A stretch of DNA of 64,000 nt, taken from NCBI RefSeq assembly GCF_011683955.1, contig NZ_JAAQPI010000006.1, positions 310,001-374,000 of the forward strand, given 5' to 3'. The notes beneath the pieces are model-generated. The model was not told the DNA's origin. It saw nothing but the letters and a program-made list of their open reading frames with translations, and did not search any database. This document shows, one piece after another, positions 9,124 to 17,532 of this stretch (position 1 is the stretch's first letter; the number at the start of each line of letters is the position of its first letter). The position numbers and the translations under genes are program-made. This stretch comes from Pseudomaricurvus alkylphenolicus (GTDB lineage Bacteria; Pseudomonadota; Gammaproteobacteria; Pseudomonadales; Cellvibrionaceae).

Positions 9124-10460
9124 CCGCTTACGAAGTCAATTTTGACGGCCTGATCGGCCCCAACCATAACTACAGTGGCCTGGCCTTTGGCAACCTGGCC
9201 TCATCGCGCAACGCCCGCAATACCTCCAGCCCCCGCCAGGCAGCACTGCAGGGGCTGGAGAAAATGCGGACGCTGCATCACCTGGGCTATCGGCAGGGGT
9301 TCTTGCTGCCACAACTGCGTCCGGACGTCGCCACCTTAAGGCGCCTGGGTTTCAGCGGCGGCGATCGCAGCATTATCAACAAAGCCGCACGCCAGGCGCC
9401 GCAACTGTTGTCGATGATCTACTCCGCCTCCAGCATGTGGGCCGCCAACGCCGCGACTGTCACGCCATCGGCCGACAGCGCTGACGGCCGCCTGCACTTT
9501 ACCCCGGCCAATCTGGTGACGACCTCGCACCGGGCGATCGAACACCCACAGACGCAACGCTGTCTGGAAACCGTGTTCGCAGATCCGGATAAATTTGCAG
9601 TGCATCAGGCGCTGCCATCGCAAAATCGTTTTGCCGACGAAGGCGCTGCCAATCATACCCGTCTGAGTGCGGGCTATGGCGAACGCGGTGTGGGGTTGTT
9701 TGTTTATGGTCGCGACAATCGCACCAATCTTTCCTCGTTACATTTTCCCGCCCGCCAAACGCTGGAAGCCAGCGAAGCCGTAGCACGCCAGCATGGCATT
9801 AGCGAGCGGGCCGTGTTTCTGCAACAAAGTGCCGAAGCCATTAATGCCGGTGCGTTTCATAACGACGTTGTGGCCGTGGGCAATGGAACCGTGCTGTTCT
9901 TCCACGAACAGGCGTTCGAGGCACAATCCCAGGCTGACGCCTTTGCGGACCTTAGCGAGCGGCTGCCCCTGCAACCGGTTTGTGTACCGCGGGACCAAGT
10001 CTCCCTGGAAGATGCCATCAGCAGTTACCTGTTCAACAGTCAGCTGTTAGCCGATGCCGACGGCAACCTGGAACGCATGCGCCTGATCGCTCCGACGGAA
10101 TGCCGGGATAACCCGGCAGTCAACGCGTATCTCGCGCAGCTGGCGGAAGACAACAGCCAACCAATTGGCGATGTGGAATTTGTGGACGTACGCCAGAGCA
10201 TGAGCAACGGCGGCGGCCCCGCGTGCCTGCGTTTGCGTGTGGTACTGACGGAAGAAGAATTGGCGGCCGTTAACCCCGCCTTTATGTTGGACGACACCCG
10301 CATCGATCAGTTGCAGGCCTGGGTCAATGACTACTACCGCGATGAGCTGGACCCCTCAGAACTGAAAGACCCGGACTTTCTCAACGAGTGTTACACCGCT
10401 TACGATGCGCTGACCCAAGTATTGGGCATTGGCAGCTACTACGACTTCCAACACGCCTGA
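9120..10460 (+). CDS. astB: N-succinylarginine dihydrolase
   Basis: 446 residues, the normal length. It hydrolyses N2-succinylarginine to succinylornithine, CO2 and ammonia. It belongs to the pentein (guanidino-modifying) fold, and the catalytic triad is visible: E174 in FADEGAANH, H247 in AGAFHNDVV, and the nucleophile C369 in NGGGPACLRLR. The gene is translationally coupled to astD. An inverted-repeat terminator starts 19 bp after the stop codon, closing the operon. Confidence 0.96.
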   Translation: MTAYEVNFDGLIGPNHNYSGLAFGNLASSRNARNTSSPRQAALQGLEKMRTLHHLGYRQGFLLPQLRPDVATLRRLGFSGGDRSIINKAARQAPQLLSMIYSASSMWAANAATVTPSADSADGRLHFTPANLVTTSHRAIEHPQTQRCLETVFADPDKFAVHQALPSQNRFADEGAANHTRLSAGYGERGVGLFVYGRDNRTNLSSLHFPARQTLEASEAVARQHGISERAVFLQQSAEAINAGAFHNDVVAVGNGTVLFFHEQAFEAQSQADAFADLSERLPLQPVCVPRDQVSLEDAISSYLFNSQLLADADGNLERMRLIAPTECRDNPAVNAYLAQLAEDNSQPIGDVEFVDVRQSMSNGGGPACLRLRVVLTEEELAAVNPAFMLDDTRIDQLQAWVNDYYRDELDPSELKDPDFLNECYTAYDALTQVLGIGSYYDFQHA

Positions 10461-10479
10461 TCGAAAAACGTTGACTCCA

Positions 10480-10526
10480 CCACCCTGTGCCAACTCCTCT
10501 CTGCTGGAGAACGGGGTGGGCTTTTT
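10480..10526. terminator. Rho-independent terminator after astB (possibly bidirectional)
   Basis: Outer arms CCACCC/GGGTGG and inner arms CTCC/GGAG form a two-part hairpin followed on the plus strand by CTTTTTG. On the minus strand the exit side reads through a short T run (GTTTTTCG) too, so it may also close the convergent 114-residue gene. Confidence 0.65.
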
Positions 10527-10528
10527 GA

Positions 10529-10873
10529 TCACTTCTCTCGACGACCCAACAACACCTCGGTATCGCGAATAGTCCGGCGCAAGGCATGGCGTGTCCGATT
10601 CAGCGCCGACATGCATTCTGAACGGGACAAATGCGTGCCCATCTTATTGGAGTTACCCAAATTGGTTCGCGACTGACGGTACGCAGCCCGTGTCCGTCTC
10701 AGCGCGCGTCTGGCCCTGGCCAGTTGCAAACGCCGCAATACACGGGGCGGAACAGTGATAGGAGCGTACTGATTGGCGGGCTGTTCCGCGATCGTTTGTT
10801 GCGGGATAAATTGTTCAATATCTATCCGGTGAGGCGGAATCGGCTGAGGAGACGCAGTGTAGCTGTACAACAT
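10529..10873 (-). CDS. Arginine-rich hypothetical protein
   Basis: 114 residues; no family recognised. The N-terminal third is Pro/Gln-rich. The rest is strongly basic with repeated Ala-Arg-Arg patterns (RRLQLARARRALRRTRAAYR and later ALRRTIRDTEVLLGRR), suggesting an amphipathic helical, nucleic-acid- or membrane-binding protein. Support for it being real: its stop codon falls immediately next to the terminator it shares with astB, and a TAGG ribosome-like site precedes the ATG. No homology can be asserted from sequence alone, and an over-predicted ORF remains possible. Confidence 0.45.
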   Translation of the reverse strand: MLYSYTASPQPIPPHRIDIEQFIPQQTIAEQPANQYAPITVPPRVLRRLQLARARRALRRTRAAYRQSRTNLGNSNKMGTHLSRSECMSALNRTRHALRRTIRDTEVLLGRREK

Positions 10874-11030
10874 ATAACCTACTGACCAGGGGCCTGCTCA
10901 AGAGTGACACCAACGACTCAATAGTCAGCCCCAAAAAAGGCGGCGATTATACGCACAAGCCGAGTCCAACTACAAATTCCGGGGCAATATGGTAGAGTAG
11001 CCCGCTTGCGAATACAGGACGACCCCATAG

Positions 11031-11438
11031 ATGTCACAGAGCTTTCAAACCCAGGGTGAAATTCACTCCATTGGCGAAACCACCGAATACGGCAAGAACG
11101 GCTTCACCAAGCGTGAATTCGTGATCAAACTGACCGGCCCCGACGAAAACAGCAGTTACCCCAACTACATTGCACTGGAGCTGATCAAAGACAAATGTGC
11201 CCTGCTGGACAGCTACAACATAGGCGACGAGATCCAGGTGCACTTCAATCTCTCCGGCCGCCTTTGGTCCGGCGGTGGCAAGGGTGAAAAATGCTTTACC
11301 AGCCTGCAGGCCTGGCGTATCGAAGGTGTATCGGCTGGGGCCAATGCAGGCATGCCGGACTACGGCAACGAGCCCGCTCCCGACTACGGCAATCTGCCTC
11401 CCGCTGGCAGCGCCTACGACGATGACGTGCCATTCTGA
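11031..11438 (+). CDS. SSB-like OB-fold protein (DUF3127 type) with acidic C-terminal tip
   Basis: 135 residues. The first ~100 form a small beta-rich domain (SQSFQTQGEIHSIGETTEYG... REFVIKL... CFTSLQAWRIEG) matching the DUF3127 single-strand-binding-like family. A flexible Gly/Pro/Tyr-rich linker with two PDYGN repeats follows, and it ends in DDDVPF, nearly identical to the DDDIPF tip by which SSB recruits repair and replication proteins. It is therefore probably an accessory ssDNA-binding protein, not the main SSB. It stands alone; an ACAGGACG ribosome site precedes the ATG. Confidence 0.8.
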   Translation: MSQSFQTQGEIHSIGETTEYGKNGFTKREFVIKLTGPDENSSYPNYIALELIKDKCALLDSYNIGDEIQVHFNLSGRLWSGGGKGEKCFTSLQAWRIEGVSAGANAGMPDYGNEPAPDYGNLPPAGSAYDDDVPF

Positions 11439-11443
11439 AATGG

Positions 11444-12214
11444 CTAATCAAGGGCCTGGCGCAGTGCCAGGCCATATTGAGGAAACACTGAGATATTGTT
11501 GTGGCCAGCCCCGGTCACTGACACCACCCTAGGCGCCCGACCATCAAATGCCTGCACCAGACTCAGGGTACGGACTTCAGGAATCACCTCATCGCGCTCG
11601 GCATAAATGACGGTAGTGCTGGCACTGATGTCAGCGACACGCTCCAGAGATCGATACTTATCCCACAGCAACCAACGGACCGGAAACATCCAATAAATAG
11701 ACTGGGCCAGATTCTCAATACTGTCATAGGGTGTCACCAGCACCAGCCTTGTCACCTCTCTGCGGCTGGCCACAAAGGTTGCCACACCAGAGCCCAGACT
11801 GCGCCCCATTAACGCCACCTCGGCGTACTGCCCCTGAACCGCGTCGTAAACCTGCAGCGCATCGGTATAGAGCTTTTTCTCGCTGGGCGAACCGCTGCTT
11901 GGGCCATAGCCCCTATAGGGAATCAGATAAACACTGTAGTCCGGCAACAGTGATCGAAACTGGTCCAAGTTGTATTCCACGCTTTCGGCGTTGCCACCGT
12001 AGTACAGCAGGGCTTTTGTCTGCCCGCCATTCAGCAGCCAGCCCTGCAGTCTCGCCCCGTCCGCATCAAAACCGATATCCACCACTCCCGGCTCCACGCC
12101 CGCAGGTATGGATATTGCCGATGGCGGCATATAAAGGAACTTGCGCTGCAGCACAAACAGCATCAGGCAGCAGACGGTGTAGATCAGCGCAATGGATATC
12201 AGAGTGCTTTTCAT
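11444..12214 (-). CDS. Membrane-anchored alpha/beta hydrolase
   Basis: 256 residues. An N-terminal signal-anchor (MKSTLISIALIYTVCCLMLF) is followed by an alpha/beta-hydrolase fold. The nucleophile elbow is GRSLGSG, the acid is in YAERDEVIP, and the catalytic His is in GAGHNN. This is the arrangement of YheT/BEM46-like serine hydrolases tethered to the inner membrane; substrate unknown. The start at 12214 is chosen because it begins exactly at the anchor; an in-frame start at 12268 adds 18 atypical residues. It converges with the SSB-like gene, leaving 5 bp between stops, and a perfect 8-bp stem (GGCCTGGC/GCCAGGCC, 11453-11473) lies in its last codons. Confidence 0.8.
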   Translation of the reverse strand: MKSTLISIALIYTVCCLMLFVLQRKFLYMPPSAISIPAGVEPGVVDIGFDADGARLQGWLLNGGQTKALLYYGGNAESVEYNLDQFRSLLPDYSVYLIPYRGYGPSSGSPSEKKLYTDALQVYDAVQGQYAEVALMGRSLGSGVATFVASRREVTRLVLVTPYDSIENLAQSIYWMFPVRWLLWDKYRSLERVADISASTTVIYAERDEVIPEVRTLSLVQAFDGRAPRVVSVTGAGHNNISVFPQYGLALRQALD

Positions 12215-12352
12215 CCTATTGACAGTAGCAAGGTTCGCCGGATCTGAACAGCAACTGCGGTGGGCCAACAGTTATTAACCAAAATCCCATTGCCTGGAAC
12301 AGCGCCTGGGCTATGATCGACAACACTGATCGACAACTGAAAGGACACTCCC

Positions 12353-13342
12353 ATGGGCAAGTGGTACGGCGGCAACGACATTGACCCCAACGATGAACAT
12401 CGCGACTGGCGCATGATCGACAAAATCATCGGCGAAACCTTTACCGAACAGAAGCGGGCCCGCCGCTGGGGGGTTTTCTTTAAAGCCGCCACCCTGGCCT
12501 ATCTGGTGGTGATTTTGATTCTGGCCTACTCGGCCGGCCCCGGTGGTGCGGACCGCTCTGAAGATCACACCGCGCTTATCCGCATTGAAGGCCCCATTGC
12601 GGCTGACACAGAGGCCAATGCCAACGCCGTTGCGGGAGCGTTGCGTGACGCGTTTGATACTGAGGCCGTGCAGGGCATTATCCTGGCCATCAATACGCCC
12701 GGGGGCAGCCCTGTGCAGTCGGGTTATATCTACGATGAGATCAAACGTCTGCGCCAACAGCATCCGCACACCAAAGTATACGCAGTGATCAGCGATCTCG
12801 GCGCCTCCGGGGGGTATTACGTCGCCGCCGCGGCTGACGAGATCTACGCCGACAAGGCCAGCCTGGTGGGCTCCATCGGCGTCACGGCGTCCAGCTTTGG
12901 CTTTGTCGAAACCATTGAGAAACTGGGCATCGAACGGCGTCACTTTACCGCCGGCGAGCACAAGGCGTTCCTGGATCCCTTTAGCGATCTGAAGGAATCG
13001 GAAAAAGTCTTCTGGCAGGCGGTCCTGAATAGCACCCACCAACAGTTTATCAAGGCGGTAAAAGACGGCCGCGGCGAGCGTCTGAAAGAGAACGACCAGC
13101 TGTTCAGCGGCCTTATCTGGAATGGTGAACAGGCTCTGGAGCTGGGCCTGATCGACGGACTGGGCAGTGCCGGCCACGTGGCCCGCGAGGTGATCGGCAC
13201 CGAGGACATAATCCTTTATGGCGGTCACAAACCCCTTTTGAAACGATTGACGGAGCAGCTGGGCGCTTCCATTGGCAACAGTTTCGGTCAGGGCGCTGCC
13301 AAGGCTCTGGGGTTGGAGCAGAGCTATCCGGTACAGTTTTGA
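12353..13342 (+). CDS. sppA: S49 family signal peptide peptidase (SppA-like)
   Basis: 329 residues. A cytoplasmic N-terminus of ~40 residues is followed by one transmembrane helix (about 44-60) and a Clp/crotonase-like S49 domain. The Ser/Lys dyad is S152 in GASGGYY and K204 in GEHKAFLDPF, 52 residues apart as in short SppA proteins. INTPGGSP forms the oxyanion region. It degrades cleaved signal peptides and small membrane peptides. The single-domain size distinguishes it from the ~620-residue E. coli SppA. A strong ribosome site (AAAGGACAC) lies before the ATG. It is divergent from the alpha/beta hydrolase. Confidence 0.88.
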   Translation: MGKWYGGNDIDPNDEHRDWRMIDKIIGETFTEQKRARRWGVFFKAATLAYLVVILILAYSAGPGGADRSEDHTALIRIEGPIAADTEANANAVAGALRDAFDTEAVQGIILAINTPGGSPVQSGYIYDEIKRLRQQHPHTKVYAVISDLGASGGYYVAAAADEIYADKASLVGSIGVTASSFGFVETIEKLGIERRHFTAGEHKAFLDPFSDLKESEKVFWQAVLNSTHQQFIKAVKDGRGERLKENDQLFSGLIWNGEQALELGLIDGLGSAGHVAREVIGTEDIILYGGHKPLLKRLTEQLGASIGNSFGQGAAKALGLEQSYPVQF

Positions 13343-13456
13343 GGCTTAATGGTCAATCGGGACTGGAAACCCTTCAAACCTATATTACACTTTTATGACA
13401 AACCATCGATGAGATAACCACCCCGGAAGGAAGCCACACTGACAGAGGGAACTGAC

Positions 13457-15329
13457 ATGAACCTGACCATCAAGGAAAAGATGTACCTGCTCGCCGCTGC
13501 CGTCGCCCTGGTCTCCCTGACCATTCTGGGCGTCGCGCTCTACGGCATTAAATCCTTCAACGATATTGCCCATACCCGGGACCTCGCCCGCGAAACCGAG
13601 TCCCGCATGCTGATGTTACGGCGGCACGAAAAGGACTTCTTTGCCCGCAAGGACCTCAAGTATCAGGGAAAGTTTAATGAACAGCTGGCGACCCTGAAGC
13701 AACGCTTGCAGGAACTCCAGGCCATGTCGATGACCATCGGCACTGCCAGCGGGGATGCGGAACAGTTGCAAACCGTCTTCTCCACCTATGGTCAGAAATT
13801 TGAGCAGGTCGTCAATGTCATGGTGCGTATCGGGCTGGACCATAAGAGCGGTCTGCATGGGGACCTGCGGCGAGCCGTACATCAGGCCGAATCGATGATT
13901 CGGGAATCCGGCAGCGATACGCTTCTCAGCGCCAATTTGATGTTGCGCCGCCATGAGAAGGATTTTTTTCAGCGTCACGATCTAAAATACGCCGAATCCT
14001 TTGATGCGACCCACCAGGCCTTTAAAGAGGCCTTGCTCGCCGATGGTCTGGCTTCGGACAGTCAGCGGGCCATCCTCTCGCAGATGGAAACCTACCAGTC
14101 TCTTTTCCATCAGACTGTAGATGCCTATGTCCAGCTGGGATTGGACCCCCGTTCAGGTTTGCACGGGGAAATGCGGCGGGCAGTACATGAGTCTGAAACC
14201 CTGTTGGATAGCACCATTGCCCATACAGTCACCGCGATTGAACGGGAACAACGTCGTGTGGAAAAGACCATAACCACCACGGCCCTGACTCTGTCGCTGG
14301 CACTCATCGCCGTGATCATTGTGCTGGTTCGCAATATCGTGCGTTCGCTACAGCGCCTGTTGCACGAAATGAACGAAATTGCCGAAGGCGATGCAGACCT
14401 CCGGGTTCGATTGCCCGACCAGGGTCGCGACGAAATGGCACATATGGCCACCGCGTTTAATCGCTTTGTGGAGCGCATCCAGGGCGTCGTCAGAGAAGTG
14501 ACCGATGTCTCCCAGAATCTGGCCAGCGCTGCGGACCAGACGGCAGTCTCTATTGAACACACTGCGCAAATGCTGAACCGCCAACATCGGGAGACCGAAC
14601 AGGTGGCCACCGCCATGAACCAGATGAGTGCCACCATCAATGAAGTGGCCAACAATGCCGCTACTGCTGCGGACGCCACCCAATGCGCCAACTCGGACAG
14701 CCAGCGCGGCAAAAACATCGTCAACTACAGCGTCGAGTCAATCCGGGGGGTTGGCCACCGACGTAGTCAAGGCCTCGGAGATGATCGATCAACTCTCCCA
14801 GCGGGCCGAGTCCATCGGCTGTATCCTCGATGCCATTAACGCCATTGCAGATCAAACCAACCTATTGGCCTTGAACGCCGCCATCGAAGCCGCCCGCGCC
14901 GGTGAACAGGGTCGCGGATTTGCCGTGGTGGCGGACGAGGTGCGTACCCTCGCCCAGCGCACCCAGGAATCCACCAATGAAATCCAGATCATGATTGAGG
15001 ACCTTCGCAGTGGCACCCGCAACGCCACTCAGGTGATGGACAGTGGTCGCCAATCCGCGGAATCTGTCGTGGCCCAAGCCGCAGATGCGGGCCAGGCCCT
15101 GGAATCCATTGCCAACGGTGTGGATGCCATCAACGACCTCAATACACAAATTGCCAGCGCCGCCGAACAGCAGGCAGTGGTCTCCGACGAGATCAACCGC
15201 AACATTGTCAATATTAACGACTATGCCGAACAGACGTCGTGCAGCGCCGATCAAATACGGAGTGCCAGTGGTGAGCTGGCCAAATTAACCCAGCAGCTGT
15301 TTGGGCTGACCCGGCAGTTCAAGGTCTAA
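13457..15329 (+). pseudogene. HBM-domain methyl-accepting chemotaxis protein, interrupted by a one-base frameshift
   Basis: Reading from ATG 13457 gives an N-terminal transmembrane helix, a periplasmic helical bimodular (HBM) sensor, a second helix near residues 270-292, a HAMP region and the start of the signalling domain. The frame then runs into unrelated residues after SVESIRG. Dropping one G from the G6 run at 14745-14750 joins it to the frame that continues to 15329 and supplies the conserved hairpin tip ([20 protein letters not shown]), giving ~623 residues, normal for this receptor type. The sensor carries a duplicated motif, MLRRHEKDFF near residue 53 and again near 162. HBM receptors such as McpS bind small organic acids. 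The break may be a sequencing error, a true null or phase variation. Confidence 0.85.
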
Positions 15330-15511
15330 AAAATCAAACCGTCAGCCTCAACCTCTACCATGTGAAAGTCCGATTTTCCCATGCCACAATCCGGGCACAG
15401 CCAATCTTCCGGCACCTGATCCCAAGGGGTGCCGGGCTCAATACCCTCTTCCGGCAGCCCCGCCTCTTCCGAATACACAAAACCACAGGTTTCACATTGA
15501 AGAACTTTCAT
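15326..15511 (-). CDS. Rubredoxin
   Basis: 61 residues; an Fe(Cys)4 electron carrier. The two metal-binding knuckles are C6-x2-C9 (CETCG) and C39-x2-C42 (CPDCG), separated by the usual ~30 residues with the W30 and PEDWLCP signatures. It lies 29 bp downstream of the diiron-type hydrolase gene on the same strand, so it may pass electrons to that protein, as AlkG does for the alkane hydroxylase AlkB. It ends 4 bp inside the convergent chemoreceptor gene. Confidence 0.93.
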   Translation of the reverse strand: MKVLQCETCGFVYSEEAGLPEEGIEPGTPWDQVPEDWLCPDCGMGKSDFHMVEVEADGLIF

Positions 15512-15540
15512 TGATTAACTCCAAACGCTTCGGGTAACCT

Positions 15541-16443
15541 TCAAACCGGGTTGCCCGTGTTCATCATCTTTTCCATTTGTTCGTTATCCATCTGTAAGAC
15601 ATCCTCACCCGACGAATAGAACTTGCGCCAGGAAATGGCAATTGGACTCTGCGTCGTGCTGCACATCGGGTGGTTTCTGGGGTGGTAGTTTTTCCCCAGC
15701 GTGGGCAGTGCTGATTTGGCCAGTTGATAGGAGAAGTTGCAAAAGAACCCAAACGCCTTTGCCGCCTTCCAGGGACTCTTCAGGTAACCCTCTTTCTTAA
15801 TCATAGTGACATACCCCGGTATGGTTTCTGCCGCGATATGGAAGAAAGCCTTAATGATCATTGCTCTGCGGTACCCGTGGTCTTGCGGGTAGAAATAACG
15901 AAAGACATCAAACGCCACGGAACCGTGTTCGACCTCTTCTACCTGGTGCCACACCCAGGCGGAACGGAGAACCGGGTCAGCGTCTTGCATCCACTGATCG
16001 TAGTTATTCAGAATGATCATGCCCGCCATATAGGTAAAAGTCTCATAGCCGGCGATAATGCCAAGGATTTTCTTGATGTCGTCATTTTTCAGAGACGCCT
16101 CAAAATAGTCTTTGGCCTGCCCATCCAGCTTCACTACCTCGGGATAACGTTTGGCCAGAAACTTGTTGATCGCAATAAAATTCTTGGCGTGGTGGGCTTC
16201 CTGGCCAATGATGCGTGAAATATCCTGTCTGAGCCGTTCGTTTTTAACCTGATCTTTGACGGATCTCAGACCCTTGACCAAATAGCGCTCAAAATAAGGC
16301 ACGTGAATGGCCAGAGCGTTAATATAAATCGAAAATAAGGGATGGGATCGGCTCCACACCGGGTTCTGTCCTTCGATTTTATCGACATCAAAGTTCAATG
16401 GCCGAACCTCAATATTGTCCATAGCATTGCTGACTGTACTCAT
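15541..16443 (-). CDS. Ferritin-like diiron protein of the metal-dependent hydrolase family (PF10118 type)
   Basis: 300 residues, mostly helical. Two ExxH motifs are visible, GQEAHHAK near residue 80 and EEVEHGSVAF near residue 170, with further Glu in GYETFTY; these are the ligands expected for a ferritin-like dimetal site. The family is annotated as metal-dependent hydrolase but the fold resembles diiron oxygenases/hydroxylases. Pairing with rubredoxin supports a redox role. No signal peptide. It is divergent from the OmpW/StyC-like operon, from which it is separated by a 323-bp control region. Confidence 0.75.
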   Translation of the reverse strand: MSTVSNAMDNIEVRPLNFDVDKIEGQNPVWSRSHPLFSIYINALAIHVPYFERYLVKGLRSVKDQVKNERLRQDISRIIGQEAHHAKNFIAINKFLAKRYPEVVKLDGQAKDYFEASLKNDDIKKILGIIAGYETFTYMAGMIILNNYDQWMQDADPVLRSAWVWHQVEEVEHGSVAFDVFRYFYPQDHGYRRAMIIKAFFHIAAETIPGYVTMIKKEGYLKSPWKAAKAFGFFCNFSYQLAKSALPTLGKNYHPRNHPMCSTTQSPIAISWRKFYSSGEDVLQMDNEQMEKMMNTGNPV

Positions 16444-16674
16444 CGGGTAACCCTCGGTGTTGTGATCTGTTTTTATGTAGAGCCCACACTCTTGGTGTGA
16501 TCAACGGTAACGACTCTATTCTCGACCCAAAAACGCCGACCAACCCCATCCCCGAGTATGGTTTTTGAAGTATTGAAGGGGCGGCGAAGCGCTGCAAAAG
16601 TACCCCAATGACCCGTTTTGCCTGGATTTATCACACTTTGGAGTGGGCTTCCCGCTTCACACCCCTGATAAAAA

Positions 16675-16741
16675 CCATCCTTTGGTATGGTACGGAAACC
16701 CACCTTTTCAATAATCCTTTCTACCCATACCAACGGGATGG
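16675..16741. promoter_or_regulatory. Long inverted repeat, probable operator of the OmpW/StyC-like operon
   Basis: Left arm CCATCCTTTGGTATGG (16675-16690) and right arm CCATACCAACGGGATGG (16725-16741) are reverse complements apart from one extra base and one mismatch; the inner 9 bp (TTGGTATGG/CCATACCAA) are perfect. Arms are 34 bp apart and end 25 bp before the OmpW ATG. A further 9-bp pair, ATGGTTTTT at 16558 and AAAAACCAT at 16670, lies in the same 16444-16766 gap. A dimeric or looping regulator is likely; the MalT-like protein encoded in the operon is a candidate. Confidence 0.5.
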
Positions 16742-16766
16742 ATAACCCACCCGCCAATAACCATAA

Positions 16767-17483
16767 ATGAGGTCACTTATTTTGAACCGCTCAAACTCCA
16801 AACACATCAAGGTCCTAGCCGCTGTTTCGCTGGCCCTGACAGCGGCTGGCAGCAGTCTTGTACTGGCTGACAAAAACGCATCCAAATGGTCCCAAGAGGT
16901 CGGCTACTACAAGATCACCCCTGACGAAGACAGCTCCGCGATTTCCGGTCCGGGTATGCCTCCAGGCACCGCTGTAGACGTGAAAGAAGGCAGTTCTTAC
17001 CTGTTTTCAACCACCTACCACCACAACAATAACCTGAGTCTTGAATTCTTCTACGGCGGATGGAATGAACTGGACGCGGCTGCGGATGGTTCCATCTCCG
17101 CTCTGGGCAATATCGGCACCTTCGAGTACCTGGCCCCCACCGTTACCGTCAACTGGACCTTCGGCAACGACGCCTGGGCGCTTCGCCCGCACCTTGGGCT
17201 GGGTATCAACCGTATGATCTACGGACAGGAAAAGGCCAATGCGGTGTTGGAAGGCGCGCTGGGCGGCGCCACCGAGATTGAGGTGGACGACACTTGGGGT
17301 GCGGTTTTTACCGCCGGGCTGACTTGGCACTTCACCAAGCGACTCTATGCGACGGCGTCTTATGTGGTGATTAACAGCGACACCAGCGCCACATTGACCA
17401 CAGAGGCAGTAGGTACTGTGAGAACCGTGGATCTGGATACCGATTTGAAGATCAGCTATCTGAATGTCGGTTACCGCTTTTAG
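16767..17483 (+). CDS. OmpW/AlkL-type outer-membrane beta-barrel
   Basis: 238 residues. An N-terminal signal peptide is cleaved near LVLADK, followed by alternating hydrophobic strands typical of an eight-stranded barrel, and it ends in the outer-membrane signature YLNVGYRF with a terminal Phe. Family motifs include WSQEVGYYKITP near the mature N-terminus and FGNDAWALRPHLGLGINRM. OmpW-family pores such as AlkL admit hydrophobic molecules laterally into the outer membrane. It is first gene of a set with a StyC-like isomerase (49 bp downstream) and a MalT-like regulator, which suggests uptake of a hydrophobic substrate. Confidence 0.85.
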   Translation: MRSLILNRSNSKHIKVLAAVSLALTAAGSSLVLADKNASKWSQEVGYYKITPDEDSSAISGPGMPPGTAVDVKEGSSYLFSTTYHHNNNLSLEFFYGGWNELDAAADGSISALGNIGTFEYLAPTVTVNWTFGNDAWALRPHLGLGINRMIYGQEKANAVLEGALGGATEIEVDDTWGAVFTAGLTWHFTKRLYATASYVVINSDTSATLTTEAVGTVRTVDLDTDLKISYLNVGYRF

Positions 17484-17532
17484 CACTGGACGCTGTTTTC
17501 CCCCTGAACTCACTAAATCAATAGGCCAGGTT

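Noticed and set aside
11453-11473. Terminator made of GGCCTGGC/GCCAGGCC
   Set aside because: Good stem but inside the last codons of the hydrolase gene and lacking a T run.
12311-13228. 305-codon frame antisense to the S49 peptidase
   Set aside because: Overlaps a gene with intact Ser/Lys dyad and shows no motif of its own.
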